Shown here: positions 16,460 to 25,108 of the stretch, in pieces
How the letters are laid out: every line of letters starts with the position of its first letter
How positions within the stretch are numbered: the stretch's first letter is position 1
Origin: Planctomycetota bacterium
GTDB lineage: Bacteria > Planctomycetota > UBA1135 > GCA-002748355
Direction: 5' to 3'
Length of the DNA stretch: 64,000 bases
NCBI GenBank assembly: GCA_020638795.1
Contig: JACKHW010000001.1
Coordinates: 62,001-126,000 of the forward strand
Position numbers and translations under genes: made by a program
Notes under the pieces: model-generated
The model's input: only the letters and a program-made list of their open reading frames with translations
Databases searched by the model: none
Told to the model about the DNA's origin: nothing

Positions 16460-18935
16460 CTTCCGTCTTGGCCCCGTCCTTCGTACTCGAGTCCGAAGCA
16501 GACCCGTCAGCCGTCGCGTCCTCCGCTCGCTTCTTGCCAGGCTTCGCCGTCTTGTTCGTTTTGTTCTTGGCGCTGCCGTGCGAGGGAAACTCAATGACCC
16601 GTCGACCGGACCGCCAACCGAACCAAAGCGCGAGACATGCGAATACGTTCGAAGCGACGAGGAGTGCGAAGATCGTCGGGGTCGTGCGCCCGCGGAACAG
16701 GAGTGCCATCGACCACGACAACGCGAGCAGGAAGAGGCCGACGGAGTAGAGGAGCGGCGCGGCAGGTGACTGAGAATCATCACGAACCGCTTCGGACTGC
16801 TGTTCTTCACGATCCGCGATGCGGCCGACCTGACGTCCGAGCTCGACGACGGCGTCGTGCGTACGCTCGCCACTTCCTTCGATCGCGCCGAGACGTTCGA
16901 CGACGGCTTGACCGTGATTGGCAATGCGGCGAGCAGGTTCGGCAATCGCCTCGAGCCCGCTGACGAGTCTGTCGATCGATCGATCGGTGATTGCCTCGTA
17001 GTCGATCCGAGGCTCCTCTGGAGCCGCAACTTCGTCGACGGACGACTCCGTCAGCTCCGATCGTGGCTCCGCCTTTGCCGCGGTGTCCGTCGAGGTCGTT
17101 GCCTCGATTGCAGCGTCCTCGGCTGCCGCATCCTCCGTGACGGATTCTGCGGCTGCAGCTTCGATTACATCTGCCGCTACGACTTGCGCGTCGCCACTGT
17201 CGTTGTTGTCGCCGCTGTCGTCGAAGTCCTCGCGCTCGAGTGGAACATCCGCGTCCCGCATCGCTGCGTCTTCGGCCGGAACCTGCGTCCCGATCGAGAT
17301 CGCGTCGTCCGCCGGTTCGGTCGAATCCGACTCTGCCGATTCACTCACCACTTCCGCCGAATCGGATACCGCAAAGGCGACCTCGTCAGCGAGCAGCGCG
17401 GCTTCATCACTCGCAGGCTGCTCCAGGTCGTCTCCGCTGCCATCGACGTCTCTGTCTTCCGTGTCGTCGGATTGCAGTTCGTCGATGGCCTCGACTTCGT
17501 CCGACTCGGCCTCCGCGAGAGAGTCGGATTCCGCGAGCATGTCGATTTCGGCGGGAGTTTCGGGCTCGATCTCGAGTGCTTCCGCCGTGTTCGTCGCTTC
17601 GACGAGCGACGCTTCGTCCGATTCGCGCGCTGCCTCGTCCGCGGGTTCTGGCACGAACACGGTTGCGTCACCCAGTTCGAAGTCCGTGTCCAAGTCCAGG
17701 AACACTTCTCCGAGTTCGATTTCGTCCGTGTCGAAATCGAGTGGCGAGTCGACATCGATGGATGCGAGTTCGTGCTCACCCGTACTTGGTTGCTCGCCGG
17801 CCGGGTCGTCTTGTTGCAATCCGTCGGATTCGGACTCGATTTCGTCATCCTCGAGGCTCGACTCGACATCGACGACCTCGAGTTCGGCTTCCTCCGGTTC
17901 GTCGTCCTGCGAGCCTTTGTGTTTGCTGTTCTCGTACTGCCAGATCGCGTCGAGCGCACTGTCGACATCGATGTCCGACTCGTCGTCTTCGAGTTCGAGA
18001 AGGTCGACGGCAACTTCGTCTGGGCTCTGTTGCTGGCCGTCACCGTCGTCCGCGACGTTGTTCCGAGATGCATCGTTCGGGGTTTCCAGTTCGGCATCCC
18101 GGCAATCCAGGAGTCTCGCGACGAGATCGTCTTCGGGGAATGCGCCGAGTTCGAGGTCCTGGTCCGAGTTCTGTGCCGGAAGGTTCGTGTCTCCGGGTGC
18201 TTCGAACTCGGATTCGAGGTCCGCGAATCGGTCTTCGCGATTGAGATCCGCGTCCTCCGTGTCGTCGAACGGCACGGTCGCGAGCAACGCAGCGTCGGCT
18301 TCGTCCTCTTCGACCGTGAGCGAAGACGCCACGACTTCGTCGTCGACGTCGAGGTCCAAGTAGTCGCTCGGCTCGGCGAGTTCTTCGAGTTCTGCTTCGT
18401 GCTCCTTCACGTCGCGAAGCGAGCGCATCATGTCCTCGAGCTCGGCGGTCTCGGCTTCGAGTTCTCGGTTTCGAAAGATGCTCTTCGCCGCTTCCTCGAA
18501 GTCCGCGATCAAACTGTTTCGGGCCACGCTCTCTTCGCAGAGCTTGGTGAGTAGCTTGCTGAACTCTTCGAGTAGCACACCTCGAGGTGTATCTTCGTCT
18601 CCGTCCTCTTGGAGTGCGACTTCGGGCAGGTTCGCGAGAACCGCCACGGCAAGGCGCTGGGACAAGAAGAGCGGTTGCTCGCCGCGCTCGCTCTGCTCGT
18701 GTACCGCATCCCGGATTCGCGCTTTCAGTTCGTCGTGCGTGATCGCGAGCAGGACCACTTTCTGGAAGTTGTAGTCCTCGGGCGCGTGGATGCTGCCAAC
18801 GCGTTCGACGAGTCCGCGATCGATCCAGCGGTAGACGGTCGATCGAGAACAACCCAGCAAGTCGCGAATCTCGCGGACCGTCAGCAGAGAAGGAACGACT
18901 TGCTTCCAAGCTGCTGCGAGTTCTGCGACGGCCAT
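16428..18935 (-). CDS. HTH DNA-binding protein with about 450-residue acidic linker and two C-terminal membrane helices
   Basis: 835 residues. Positions about 17-47 (LLTVREIRDLLGCSRSTVYR then WIDRGLVERVG) form an excisionase/MerR-like helix-turn-helix as in HTH_17. A helical segment follows to about 190. From about 190 to 640 roughly one residue in three is Asp or Glu and Lys is almost absent, an intrinsically disordered polyanion. Residues 644-726 form an amphipathic, possibly coiled segment (ITDRSIDRLVSGLEAIAEPA). Two membrane helices at about 727-774 are joined by RGRTT, then a Lys-rich cytoplasmic tail. The predicted topology keeps the HTH and tail inside. I know of no named family with this architecture; a membrane-tethered regulator or chromosome anchor is inference. 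Codon use matches neighbours. Confidence 0.8.
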   Translation of the reverse strand: MAVAELAAAWKQVVPSLLTVREIRDLLGCSRSTVYRWIDRGLVERVGSIHAPEDYNFQKVVLLAITHDELKARIRDAVHEQSERGEQPLFLSQRLAVAVLANLPEVALQEDGDEDTPRGVLLEEFSKLLTKLCEESVARNSLIADFEEAAKSIFRNRELEAETAELEDMMRSLRDVKEHEAELEELAEPSDYLDLDVDDEVVASSLTVEEDEADAALLATVPFDDTEDADLNREDRFADLESEFEAPGDTNLPAQNSDQDLELGAFPEDDLVARLLDCRDAELETPNDASRNNVADDGDGQQQSPDEVAVDLLELEDDESDIDVDSALDAIWQYENSKHKGSQDDEPEEAELEVVDVESSLEDDEIESESDGLQQDDPAGEQPSTGEHELASIDVDSPLDFDTDEIELGEVFLDLDTDFELGDATVFVPEPADEAARESDEASLVEATNTAEALEIEPETPAEIDMLAESDSLAEAESDEVEAIDELQSDDTEDRDVDGSGDDLEQPASDEAALLADEVAFAVSDSAEVVSESAESDSTEPADDAISIGTQVPAEDAAMRDADVPLEREDFDDSGDNNDSGDAQVVAADVIEAAAAESVTEDAAAEDAAIEATTSTDTAAKAEPRSELTESSVDEVAAPEEPRIDYEAITDRSIDRLVSGLEAIAEPARRIANHGQAVVERLGAIEGSGERTHDAVVELGRQVGRIADREEQQSEAVRDDSQSPAAPLLYSVGLFLLALSWSMALLFRGRTTPTIFALLVASNVFACLALWFGWRSGRRVIEFPSHGSAKNKTNKTAKPGKKRAEDATADGSASDSSTKDGAKTEVSADVPNPAA

Positions 18936-19239
18936 TGCTACTGCCTGGCTCGAAACACGACGAATCGGATCTCGTCACCACACTGGCACGAGACTTCCCT
19001 TCATCCATGATCGGTACGAACGCGCCGTCGGTTGACGTCGAATCCGAGTGCTGTTCCGAGCCCGAGCAGAGGTCTCGACGCCATGGCCATTTCCCGAATT
19101 CGGGGGTGTGCGCTTTTGTTCGTTCCGTTCGTTCTTACAAAGCCGCGACAAGCCATTCGTATTCCTGCTCGCCGATCCCCGTAGAACGGTCGAAATCCAA
19201 AAGGGCAAACCTCGGGCGAACCTCGAGATTGGAGTGTCC
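18936..19239. promoter_or_regulatory. Divergent intergenic region with a 12-bp palindrome
   Basis: 304 bases separate the starts of the acidic HTH gene and the DUF1800 gene, so promoters for both should lie here. It contains CCCGAATTCGGG (19093-19104), a perfect palindrome that could be an operator, and a direct GTTCGTTCCGTTCGTTC repeat just after 19117. No clear -35/-10 pair could be assigned. Confidence 0.4.
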
Positions 19240-20859
19240 ATGAAAACGATCGCAGCAACATTGATCACGACCGCGGTATTGGGCCTTGCGCCTCATGCCT
19301 ACTGTGCCGCGGTGAGAGACGACGCGTCGCTCGAAGCGTTGCCCGAAGCCGAGTTCGATCTCGATGCGGCTCGGCATCTGTTGATGAGAGCGGGTTTCGG
19401 AGCGAGCCTCGAAGAAGCCAAGGCATTCCATGCGCTCGGGCTGTCGAAGCTCGTCGATCTGCTCGTCGATTACGAAGACCAACCGGATGTCATCGGTCCT
19501 TTCGTCTGGCGCCGCAATGAGCCTCTACCGAGTCGTCGCGAAATCGTGAACTTCGACGAGAACGAGCGGCGAGCGTTTCGCAATCGGCTGCGACGCGAGG
19601 ATCGCGTGCGAATCACCGAACTCAAGGACTGGTGGGTTCGACGCATGCTCGAGACGAAACGGCCGCTCGAGGAGCGCATGACGCTCTTTTGGCATGGCCA
19701 CTTCACGACATCGTACCGTGACGTACGCGACTCGAAGCTCGTGTGGTTGCAGAACGAACTCTTGCGATCCCACGCGACCGGGAACTTCGGCGAGTTACTC
19801 CACGAGATCTCGCGCGATCCCGCGATGCTCGCCTATCTCAACAACAATCAGAATCGCAAGGGCAAGCCCAACGAGAATTACGCGCGTGAGGTCATGGAGT
19901 TGTTCTCACTAGGAATCGGGAACTACGACGAGAAGGACATCAAGGAAGTCGCGCGCGCCTTCACCGGATGGACGTTCGACCGACGCACGGCGCGCTTCAT
20001 CGATGCGCGGCGGCAGCACGATACGGGGGTCAAGACGATCTTCGGCCAAGAAGGGCGCTTCGATGGTGCCGACGTCTGTGATCTGCTGCTGGCCCACGAT
20101 GCCTGTGCGCCGTACATCGCGGGCAAGATCTTCGCCTACTTCGCGTTCGCACCGGATCGAGAACTCGCGGGGCAGCTCGGTCGAGTGCTCGCGGCGAACC
20201 GCTTCGAGATGAAGCCACTGCTGCGTCGGATCTTCAAGAGTCGTGCGTTCTACTCGCACGTCGCCCGTGGGACGCAAGTCAAGAGTCCCGTCGTGCTGCT
20301 CGTGTCGACGATTCGCACGCTCGGGATGCCTTCACCGAATGGCTCCGTCATCGCTGGCGCCGCCGCGCGCCTCGGCCAAGAACTCTTCGGTCCGCCCAAT
20401 GTGCGTGGCTGGGAAGGCGGTCTCGCGTGGATCACGACGTCGAGTCTGCTCGAGCGTGACAACGTGTGCGGAAACCTCGTGCTCGCGACGGGTATCGGCG
20501 GGTCCATGGATGCACGTGGGCGTGGTCGTGGTATCGACCTACGAGCGCTCCAGCAGATGTTGCAGCGGCGTCGTAGCGCAGCGCAGGGCGCGCGCGGTCG
20601 TGTCCAGCCCTGGTCCGCGTGTCGCTTCGCGTCCTCGTTCGGTGCAACGACGATCGAAGAACTCGTCGACGGCTTGGCTGGTGCCCTCCTGATGGTTCCG
20701 CTCGCGCCGGGGACGCGGGCAGAGATCTTGGCCTTCGCGCGCGGCGACGATGGGAGCCTGCCCGTCCGCGTCGAGAGTCTCGAAGGCGTCGACATGGAGC
20801 GCAAGCTTCGTGAGGTTCTGCACCTCTTGATGAGTTCTCCCGAGTTCCAGGTTTGCTGA
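19240..20859 (+). CDS. DUF1800 family exported protein
   Basis: Start ATG 19240 follows GGAG and opens a signal peptide (MKTIAATLITTAVLGLAPHAYCA); the frame extends to 19048 but that part lacks features. 539 residues. DUF1800 hallmarks: HLLMRAGFGASLEEAKAFHA, MTLFWHGHFTTSYRDVRD, and GKPNENYAREVMELFSLGIG followed by EVARAFTGWTFD, then FGPPNVRGWEGG near the end. Biochemical function is unknown for the family. It is followed after 8 bases by the DUF1501 gene, its usual partner; this pair is very common in Planctomycetota and relatives. Confidence 0.9.
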   Translation: MKTIAATLITTAVLGLAPHAYCAAVRDDASLEALPEAEFDLDAARHLLMRAGFGASLEEAKAFHALGLSKLVDLLVDYEDQPDVIGPFVWRRNEPLPSRREIVNFDENERRAFRNRLRREDRVRITELKDWWVRRMLETKRPLEERMTLFWHGHFTTSYRDVRDSKLVWLQNELLRSHATGNFGELLHEISRDPAMLAYLNNNQNRKGKPNENYAREVMELFSLGIGNYDEKDIKEVARAFTGWTFDRRTARFIDARRQHDTGVKTIFGQEGRFDGADVCDLLLAHDACAPYIAGKIFAYFAFAPDRELAGQLGRVLAANRFEMKPLLRRIFKSRAFYSHVARGTQVKSPVVLLVSTIRTLGMPSPNGSVIAGAAARLGQELFGPPNVRGWEGGLAWITTSSLLERDNVCGNLVLATGIGGSMDARGRGRGIDLRALQQMLQRRRSAAQGARGRVQPWSACRFASSFGATTIEELVDGLAGALLMVPLAPGTRAEILAFARGDDGSLPVRVESLEGVDMERKLREVLHLLMSSPEFQVC

Positions 20860-20867
20860 GGTCCGTC

Positions 20868-22088
20868 ATGTTCGATCACGTCTCCCAGTCCATTGGTGCG
20901 CCGTTGTCGCGACGTGCGCTTCTCGCGCGAGGAAGTGCCATCGGAGCAGGACTCCTCGTCCGTCCTTCGACGTCGTGGCCCGCGCTGCTCGGTGACGAAG
21001 GCAAGATCCTCGTTGTCGTGCAACTCTCCGGTGGCAATGACGGACTCAACACGGTCGTCCCGATCAACGACCCCGAGTACGCAAAGCGACGCGGGCGTCT
21101 GGCGATCGCGCGCAAGGAAGCGATCGATATCGGCAACGGTCGCGCGTTGCATCCATCAATGTCCGGTCTCGCAACTCTGTTCCGAAAGAACCGTCTCGCG
21201 ATCGTCGAGGGCTGCGGGTACCCGTCGCCGAATCGGTCGCACTTCAAGTCGATGGACATCTGGCATGCCGGGGATCCATCTGCGACCGACCTGCGGTACG
21301 GATGGCTCGGACGCGCTCTCGATGCATGTGATGATCCAGCGCCGGACCTCGCAGTCAATGTCTCGCCACGCTCGCCGCTCGCGTTGCAGGGAGAGCACTA
21401 CAAGCCGATTTCGTTCCGCGATCCGAGCGCGTATCGCTACGTCGCGACGAAGCGTGTCAGCAACGCGTTCGAGAAGGTCGCGGACGTGGCCGAGCGTGAC
21501 GCGAACCCGGTCTTGGCAGCAGTGCGCCGCACCGCGGACGAGGCACTCGGTACTTCGCGTCGCATTCGCGAACTGGCACTCGCGTACGACACTCCACAGG
21601 ACTATCCGCGACAGGCGTTCGGCTCTTCGCTTCGCAGCATCGCAGGTCTGATTGCGGGGGGATTGAAGTCGCGCGTCTACTACACGTACCTGGGCAGCTT
21701 CGATACGCACGCCGGTCAGCTCCAGCGGCATGCGAACCTGCTCACGCAACTCGACCAGGGTCTGGCTGCGTTCTCGTCGGACCTCGAACGACTCGGACTC
21801 GCCGACCGTGTCTGTGTCGTTGCGTTCAGCGAGTTCGGTCGACGTGTTGCACCGAACGCCAGCGGTGGCACCGACCACGGCGTCGCGGGACCGATGTTCG
21901 TCGTCGGATCGCGCGTGAAGGGTGGGCTGTACGGCCGCCATCCGAGCTTGGTCGACCTCGACAAGGGCGACCTCGTGCACACGACGGACTTCCGCAGGGT
22001 CTATGCGACGCTGCTCGATGACTGGATGGGTGCGGACTCGCGCACCGTTCTCGGAGCGCCGTTCGAGAGCCTTCGCTTCGTCAGTTGA
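20868..22088 (+). CDS. DUF1501 family exported protein
   Basis: 406 residues from ATG 20868, preceded by GAGG; an in-frame TTG at 20853 overlaps the upstream stop. The N-terminus has SRRALLARGSAIGAGLLV, a likely Tat signal. DUF1501 motifs: VVVQLSGGNDGLNTVVPIND, CGYPSPNRSHFKSMDIWHAG, VVAFSEFGRRVAPNASGGTD then HGVAGPMFVVG, and GGLYGRHPSL. The fold is related to the alkaline phosphatase/sulfatase superfamily, but no activity is established. Forms an operon with the DUF1800 gene. Its 3' end overlaps the convergent next gene by 8 bases. Confidence 0.9.
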   Translation: MFDHVSQSIGAPLSRRALLARGSAIGAGLLVRPSTSWPALLGDEGKILVVVQLSGGNDGLNTVVPINDPEYAKRRGRLAIARKEAIDIGNGRALHPSMSGLATLFRKNRLAIVEGCGYPSPNRSHFKSMDIWHAGDPSATDLRYGWLGRALDACDDPAPDLAVNVSPRSPLALQGEHYKPISFRDPSAYRYVATKRVSNAFEKVADVAERDANPVLAAVRRTADEALGTSRRIRELALAYDTPQDYPRQAFGSSLRSIAGLIAGGLKSRVYYTYLGSFDTHAGQLQRHANLLTQLDQGLAAFSSDLERLGLADRVCVVAFSEFGRRVAPNASGGTDHGVAGPMFVVGSRVKGGLYGRHPSLVDLDKGDLVHTTDFRRVYATLLDDWMGADSRTVLGAPFESLRFVS

Positions 22089-22524
22089 CGAAAGGGAAGC
22101 CCATGCGATCGGCGCGCACGAGGTTGACGGGAAGCTTCATCTGCTGAGCACCACCGTCGCGGCGCAAGAACACCAGTCGATTGACGCGTTGCAACACGTA
22201 GTCGCCGCCTCGATAGAACAGCTCGACCCAGTAGTCGGACCCGCCTCCCTGTACGGGGCGCACGAGTTGGATCTTCTCGAGGTCGGCCGCCGCGACGGAC
22301 ACCATTTCGTTCGTCCCCGCTTCGCGATAGAGCAGCGAAGCGAAGTGCACGATCGCATTCTTCTCGATCTGAGCCGCGTCGTCTTTGCCCGTGTCCTGCC
22401 CCGAGAGCCCCGAAGCGAGCGATACCAAGGCCAGCGCGATGGCGCACGTGAGCACGATGGCGAGGGTAGGAACGGATTTGGATGCTTGAAGAGGCTGTTC
22501 GGCGCGTCGTATGAGCGTGGACAT
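22081..22524 (-). CDS. Small exported or anchored protein of unknown function
   Basis: ATG 22524 begins MSTLIRRAEQPLQ, followed by one hydrophobic helix (TLAIVLTCAIALALVSLASG) and a soluble 90-residue part with alternating beta strands (DYWVELFYRGGDYVLQRVNR then LVFLRR). A longer frame to 22623 adds an unlikely Ser/Arg-rich extension. 147 residues, single-pass or secreted. Divergent from the next gene. No family recognised. Confidence 0.6.
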   Translation of the reverse strand: MSTLIRRAEQPLQASKSVPTLAIVLTCAIALALVSLASGLSGQDTGKDDAAQIEKNAIVHFASLLYREAGTNEMVSVAAADLEKIQLVRPVQGGGSDYWVELFYRGGDYVLQRVNRLVFLRRDGGAQQMKLPVNLVRADRMGFPFVN

Positions 22525-22632
22525 CGAAGATCTCCGTAGTTGCGAGGAAGCGGCAGTCCGCGACTCGGACGCCGTGGGACTGCGAGTATTCTCTTTTCTT
22601 TCACGGATCGCAGTCCGTTGCAATCACGACCG

Positions 22633-23724
22633 TTGCATTCAGCCCGGAACAGATCGCTCGCTCGCCTCCTGCAGGCGACGGCGCTCGTCGTGACGATGCT
22701 GCTGGCCCCGAGTTGCGGCGGCAGCACCGGGCAGGGTGGGATGGGTGACGATTCGGCGGCGAGCCGAATCGACATGGATGCGCCAGCGCTCTCCTCCGAA
22801 CTGCGTCAGTCGATCGAACGCGCTGCGAACTGGGCCCTGACTCGCGCGGAGGAGTCGATTCGGCACGTGGTCGGACGACGCGTCCTCGTGCGTTGTCGCG
22901 CTCGCGTGGACGACTACCTCGGTGACGACAGGAACGCATTCCGGTCGTGGACGGTGGCCTACGCGAGGCCCGAGCGGAGCGAACTCGTTCTGGCGTTGGA
23001 TCGGCTGCGTCCCGATCCACCCGACGACCTGGAGAGCGTTCTCGTGCACGAGATGGTGCACGTCGTGCTCGGCGACCTCGAGCGAAGCGCGATCGACGAC
23101 ACACGCGTCGTACCGAGGTGGTTGCACGAAGGGCTCGCGCAAGTCGTTGCAGGAAGTCGCTATCTCGGCGGCGACGACGAGTCCCTGTGGTACCGGGCAA
23201 AGACCGATCAGTTGATGTCGCTGAGTTCGCTCACGAGCGGCTTTCCGAACGACGACGAACTCTTACGAGTTGCATACGCCCAATCCTCCTCGTTCCTCGC
23301 ATGGCTCGACGGTCGGGTCGGGCGTGATGAAATTCTCGCGGCTCTGCGGTCCTGGCTCCACGGGGATGCGGTCAATCTCGATGCCGCACTCGCGAACCTC
23401 GATCCGCAGTGGTCGTTCACGCTTGCCGAGGGTCTGTGGGCAGAAGACCTCAAAACGTTCGGCCTCTTTGCGCTGCTACGGAACTCCTGCTTCAACGTAC
23501 TGATCCTCCTGGCGTTGCCGCTCCTCGCGATCATCCTCTACAAACGGTTCCGCCGCGAACAGCGAGCGAGCGCACGGTTGGACCGCTGGGAAGCAGACGA
23601 AGAGCGGCGACGTCTCGCGCGCATCGCCATCGCGCGACGTCGACTGGAAGCGGATCCGCTTGATATCGAGTTCGTCGATTCGGATCCTTTTACCGATGTC
23701 GAGACTGCGCATGATGACGTGTGA
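22633..23724 (+). CDS. Lipoprotein with gluzincin-like (peptidase MA-type) domain and C-terminal membrane helix
   Basis: The TTG at 22633 is chosen because it starts a lipoprotein signal (RSLARLLQATALVVTM then LLAPSC, lipobox Cys); the frame is open to a TTG at 22540. The catalytic motif is HEMVHVVLG, with a downstream WLHEGLAQVVAG supplying the third-ligand Glu as in peptidase MA-like gluzincins. Near the C-terminus CFNVLILLALPLLAIILYKR is a membrane helix followed by a highly charged tail. Predicted as a cell-envelope zinc metallopeptidase. A small lipoprotein gene follows after 12 bases. Confidence 0.7.
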   Translation: MHSARNRSLARLLQATALVVTMLLAPSCGGSTGQGGMGDDSAASRIDMDAPALSSELRQSIERAANWALTRAEESIRHVVGRRVLVRCRARVDDYLGDDRNAFRSWTVAYARPERSELVLALDRLRPDPPDDLESVLVHEMVHVVLGDLERSAIDDTRVVPRWLHEGLAQVVAGSRYLGGDDESLWYRAKTDQLMSLSSLTSGFPNDDELLRVAYAQSSSFLAWLDGRVGRDEILAALRSWLHGDAVNLDAALANLDPQWSFTLAEGLWAEDLKTFGLFALLRNSCFNVLILLALPLLAIILYKRFRREQRASARLDRWEADEERRRLARIAIARRRLEADPLDIEFVDSDPFTDVETAHDDV

Positions 23725-23736
23725 TGGTCTGATCCC

Positions 23737-24048
23737 ATGACAAAGAACTCCGTGAATCGTCGCGCTCATTCGCTCGTGCTCCTGCTTGCCATCTCTGCGC
23801 TGCCGTCGTGCTACTCGATCGAGCACACCGTCGGGAGCGGTCCGGTCCTGCACGAGGAGGTCTCGCAACGACAGTGGTATCTGCTCTTCGGGTTCTTGCA
23901 CCTCGGGCAGCGTGTCGATTCCAAGCGGTTGGCCGGCAATGCGACGAGTTATCGTGTTCGAACGGAATGGTCGTTCACGGACATGATCCTCAACCTGTTG
24001 ACGACGCCGTTCACGGTGACCTCGCGCACGGTGACGATCGAGAAATGA
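23737..24048 (+). CDS. Small lipoprotein
   Basis: 103 residues with a lipoprotein signal peptide (LVLLLAISALPSCYS; lipid-modified Cys expected in LPSC). The rest is short and beta-rich (QWYLLFGFLHLGQRVDS, then TPFTVTSRTVTIEK), reminiscent of Bor-like outer-membrane lipoproteins, but that is only a resemblance. Its stop overlaps the dapF start (ATGA), so it is cotranslated with dapF, and it follows a larger lipoprotein gene. Confidence 0.7.
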   Translation: MTKNSVNRRAHSLVLLLAISALPSCYSIEHTVGSGPVLHEEVSQRQWYLLFGFLHLGQRVDSKRLAGNATSYRVRTEWSFTDMILNLLTTPFTVTSRTVTIEK

Positions 24049-25091
24049 AACCGGGCTTCGAAGTCCCCTTCCACAAGATGGAGGGGTGCGGCAACGACTA
24101 CGTGTACGTCCTGCTCGAGGACCTCGCCAACGACGAGTGTCGTCACGAAGTCCTCACGAACGCGCCGGCGATCGCGCGGCAGATCGCGGATCGGCACTTC
24201 GGAATCGGTTCGGACGGGCTCGTGCTCGTCGGTCGCGAGTCCGGTCACGATGCGCGCATGACGATGTTCAACGCGGATGGCTCCCGGAGTGCGATGTGTG
24301 GCAATGCGCTTCGGTGTATCGGACGACTTCTCGCGGACGAGAACGCGGAGTGCGATGCGTTTTCGATCCGAACGGACGACAGTGCCGTCGACGTGCACGT
24401 CGCAAGAGCCGAGGGCCGTCGCCCCACGCTGATCTCGGTGGTCCTCGACCACCCGAAATTGATGCTCGACGAGATCCCTTTCGTGCCGGGCGACGACGCT
24501 CGCGTACGGAGTGAGCCCACGTCCGCCGACGACACACTTCGTCCTGCCGAGGTGGAGATCGATGTCGCGGACGGATGCGTTCGCGCGAGCGTGCTGTCGT
24601 TCGGGAATCCGCATTGCGTCGTGTTCCTCGATGATCCGGAGAACGCGTGGCTGCGGATCGGACGCCAGGACAACGGAGCGCCGGACATGACAACTCTCGA
24701 CATCGAGCGGATCGGAAGCGAAATCGAGCGGCATGCAGGCTTCCCCGACGGGGTCAACGTCGAATTCGTGATTCCGGCAGTCCGTGGGCGTGGTCCAGGA
24801 CCTGATCCCGAAGGCTCACTCGTACTCGTGCAACGCACTTGGGAGCGCGGTTCGGGCGAGACCCTTGCCTGCGGTTCGGGCGCATGCGCCACGGCGGTCG
24901 CCGCGGTTGCACGACGAAAGGTGTCGCAGCGAGAGCCGGCAATCGTGCAACTTCGTGGAGGGGTGCTGCGTATCGACGTCGATCGAAACGTCACGATGGA
25001 AGGGCCGGCGCGCCGCGCTTTCTCGGGTACCTTCACTGTCCGGTTCGGTGCCGACGACGGTTACGATGGCGTGGTTCTGTCCTGCGACTGA
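24045..25091 (+). CDS. dapF: Diaminopimelate epimerase
   Basis: Start ATG 24045 overlaps the upstream stop; 348 residues. Converts LL- to meso-diaminopimelate for lysine and peptidoglycan. Both catalytic cysteines are present: C85 in NADGSRSAMCGNALRC and C276 in ERGSGETLACGSGACA. FHKMEGCGNDYVYV at the N-terminus and SFGNPHCVVFLDD are also diagnostic. It is about 70 residues longer than typical DapF, mainly through inserts around EPTSADDTLRPAEVEIDVAD and in the second half (GRQDNGAPDMTTLD). Presence of DapF fits a peptidoglycan-making planctomycete. Confidence 0.95.
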   Translation: MKPGFEVPFHKMEGCGNDYVYVLLEDLANDECRHEVLTNAPAIARQIADRHFGIGSDGLVLVGRESGHDARMTMFNADGSRSAMCGNALRCIGRLLADENAECDAFSIRTDDSAVDVHVARAEGRRPTLISVVLDHPKLMLDEIPFVPGDDARVRSEPTSADDTLRPAEVEIDVADGCVRASVLSFGNPHCVVFLDDPENAWLRIGRQDNGAPDMTTLDIERIGSEIERHAGFPDGVNVEFVIPAVRGRGPGPDPEGSLVLVQRTWERGSGETLACGSGACATAVAAVARRKVSQREPAIVQLRGGVLRIDVDRNVTMEGPARRAFSGTFTVRFGADDGYDGVVLSCD

Positions 25092-25108
25092 GCGATGGAA
25101 GAGTGGAC

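Noticed and set aside
17083..18363. 426-residue Ser-rich plus-strand frame
   Set aside because: Antisense of the Asp/Glu-rich region of the HTH gene; GAC/GAG/GAT codons read backwards give Ser-rich sequence. No start context or domain.
16857..18554. 565-residue plus-strand frame
   Set aside because: A second antisense frame of the same acidic coding region; composition (Arg, Phe, Val) is that of a shadow.
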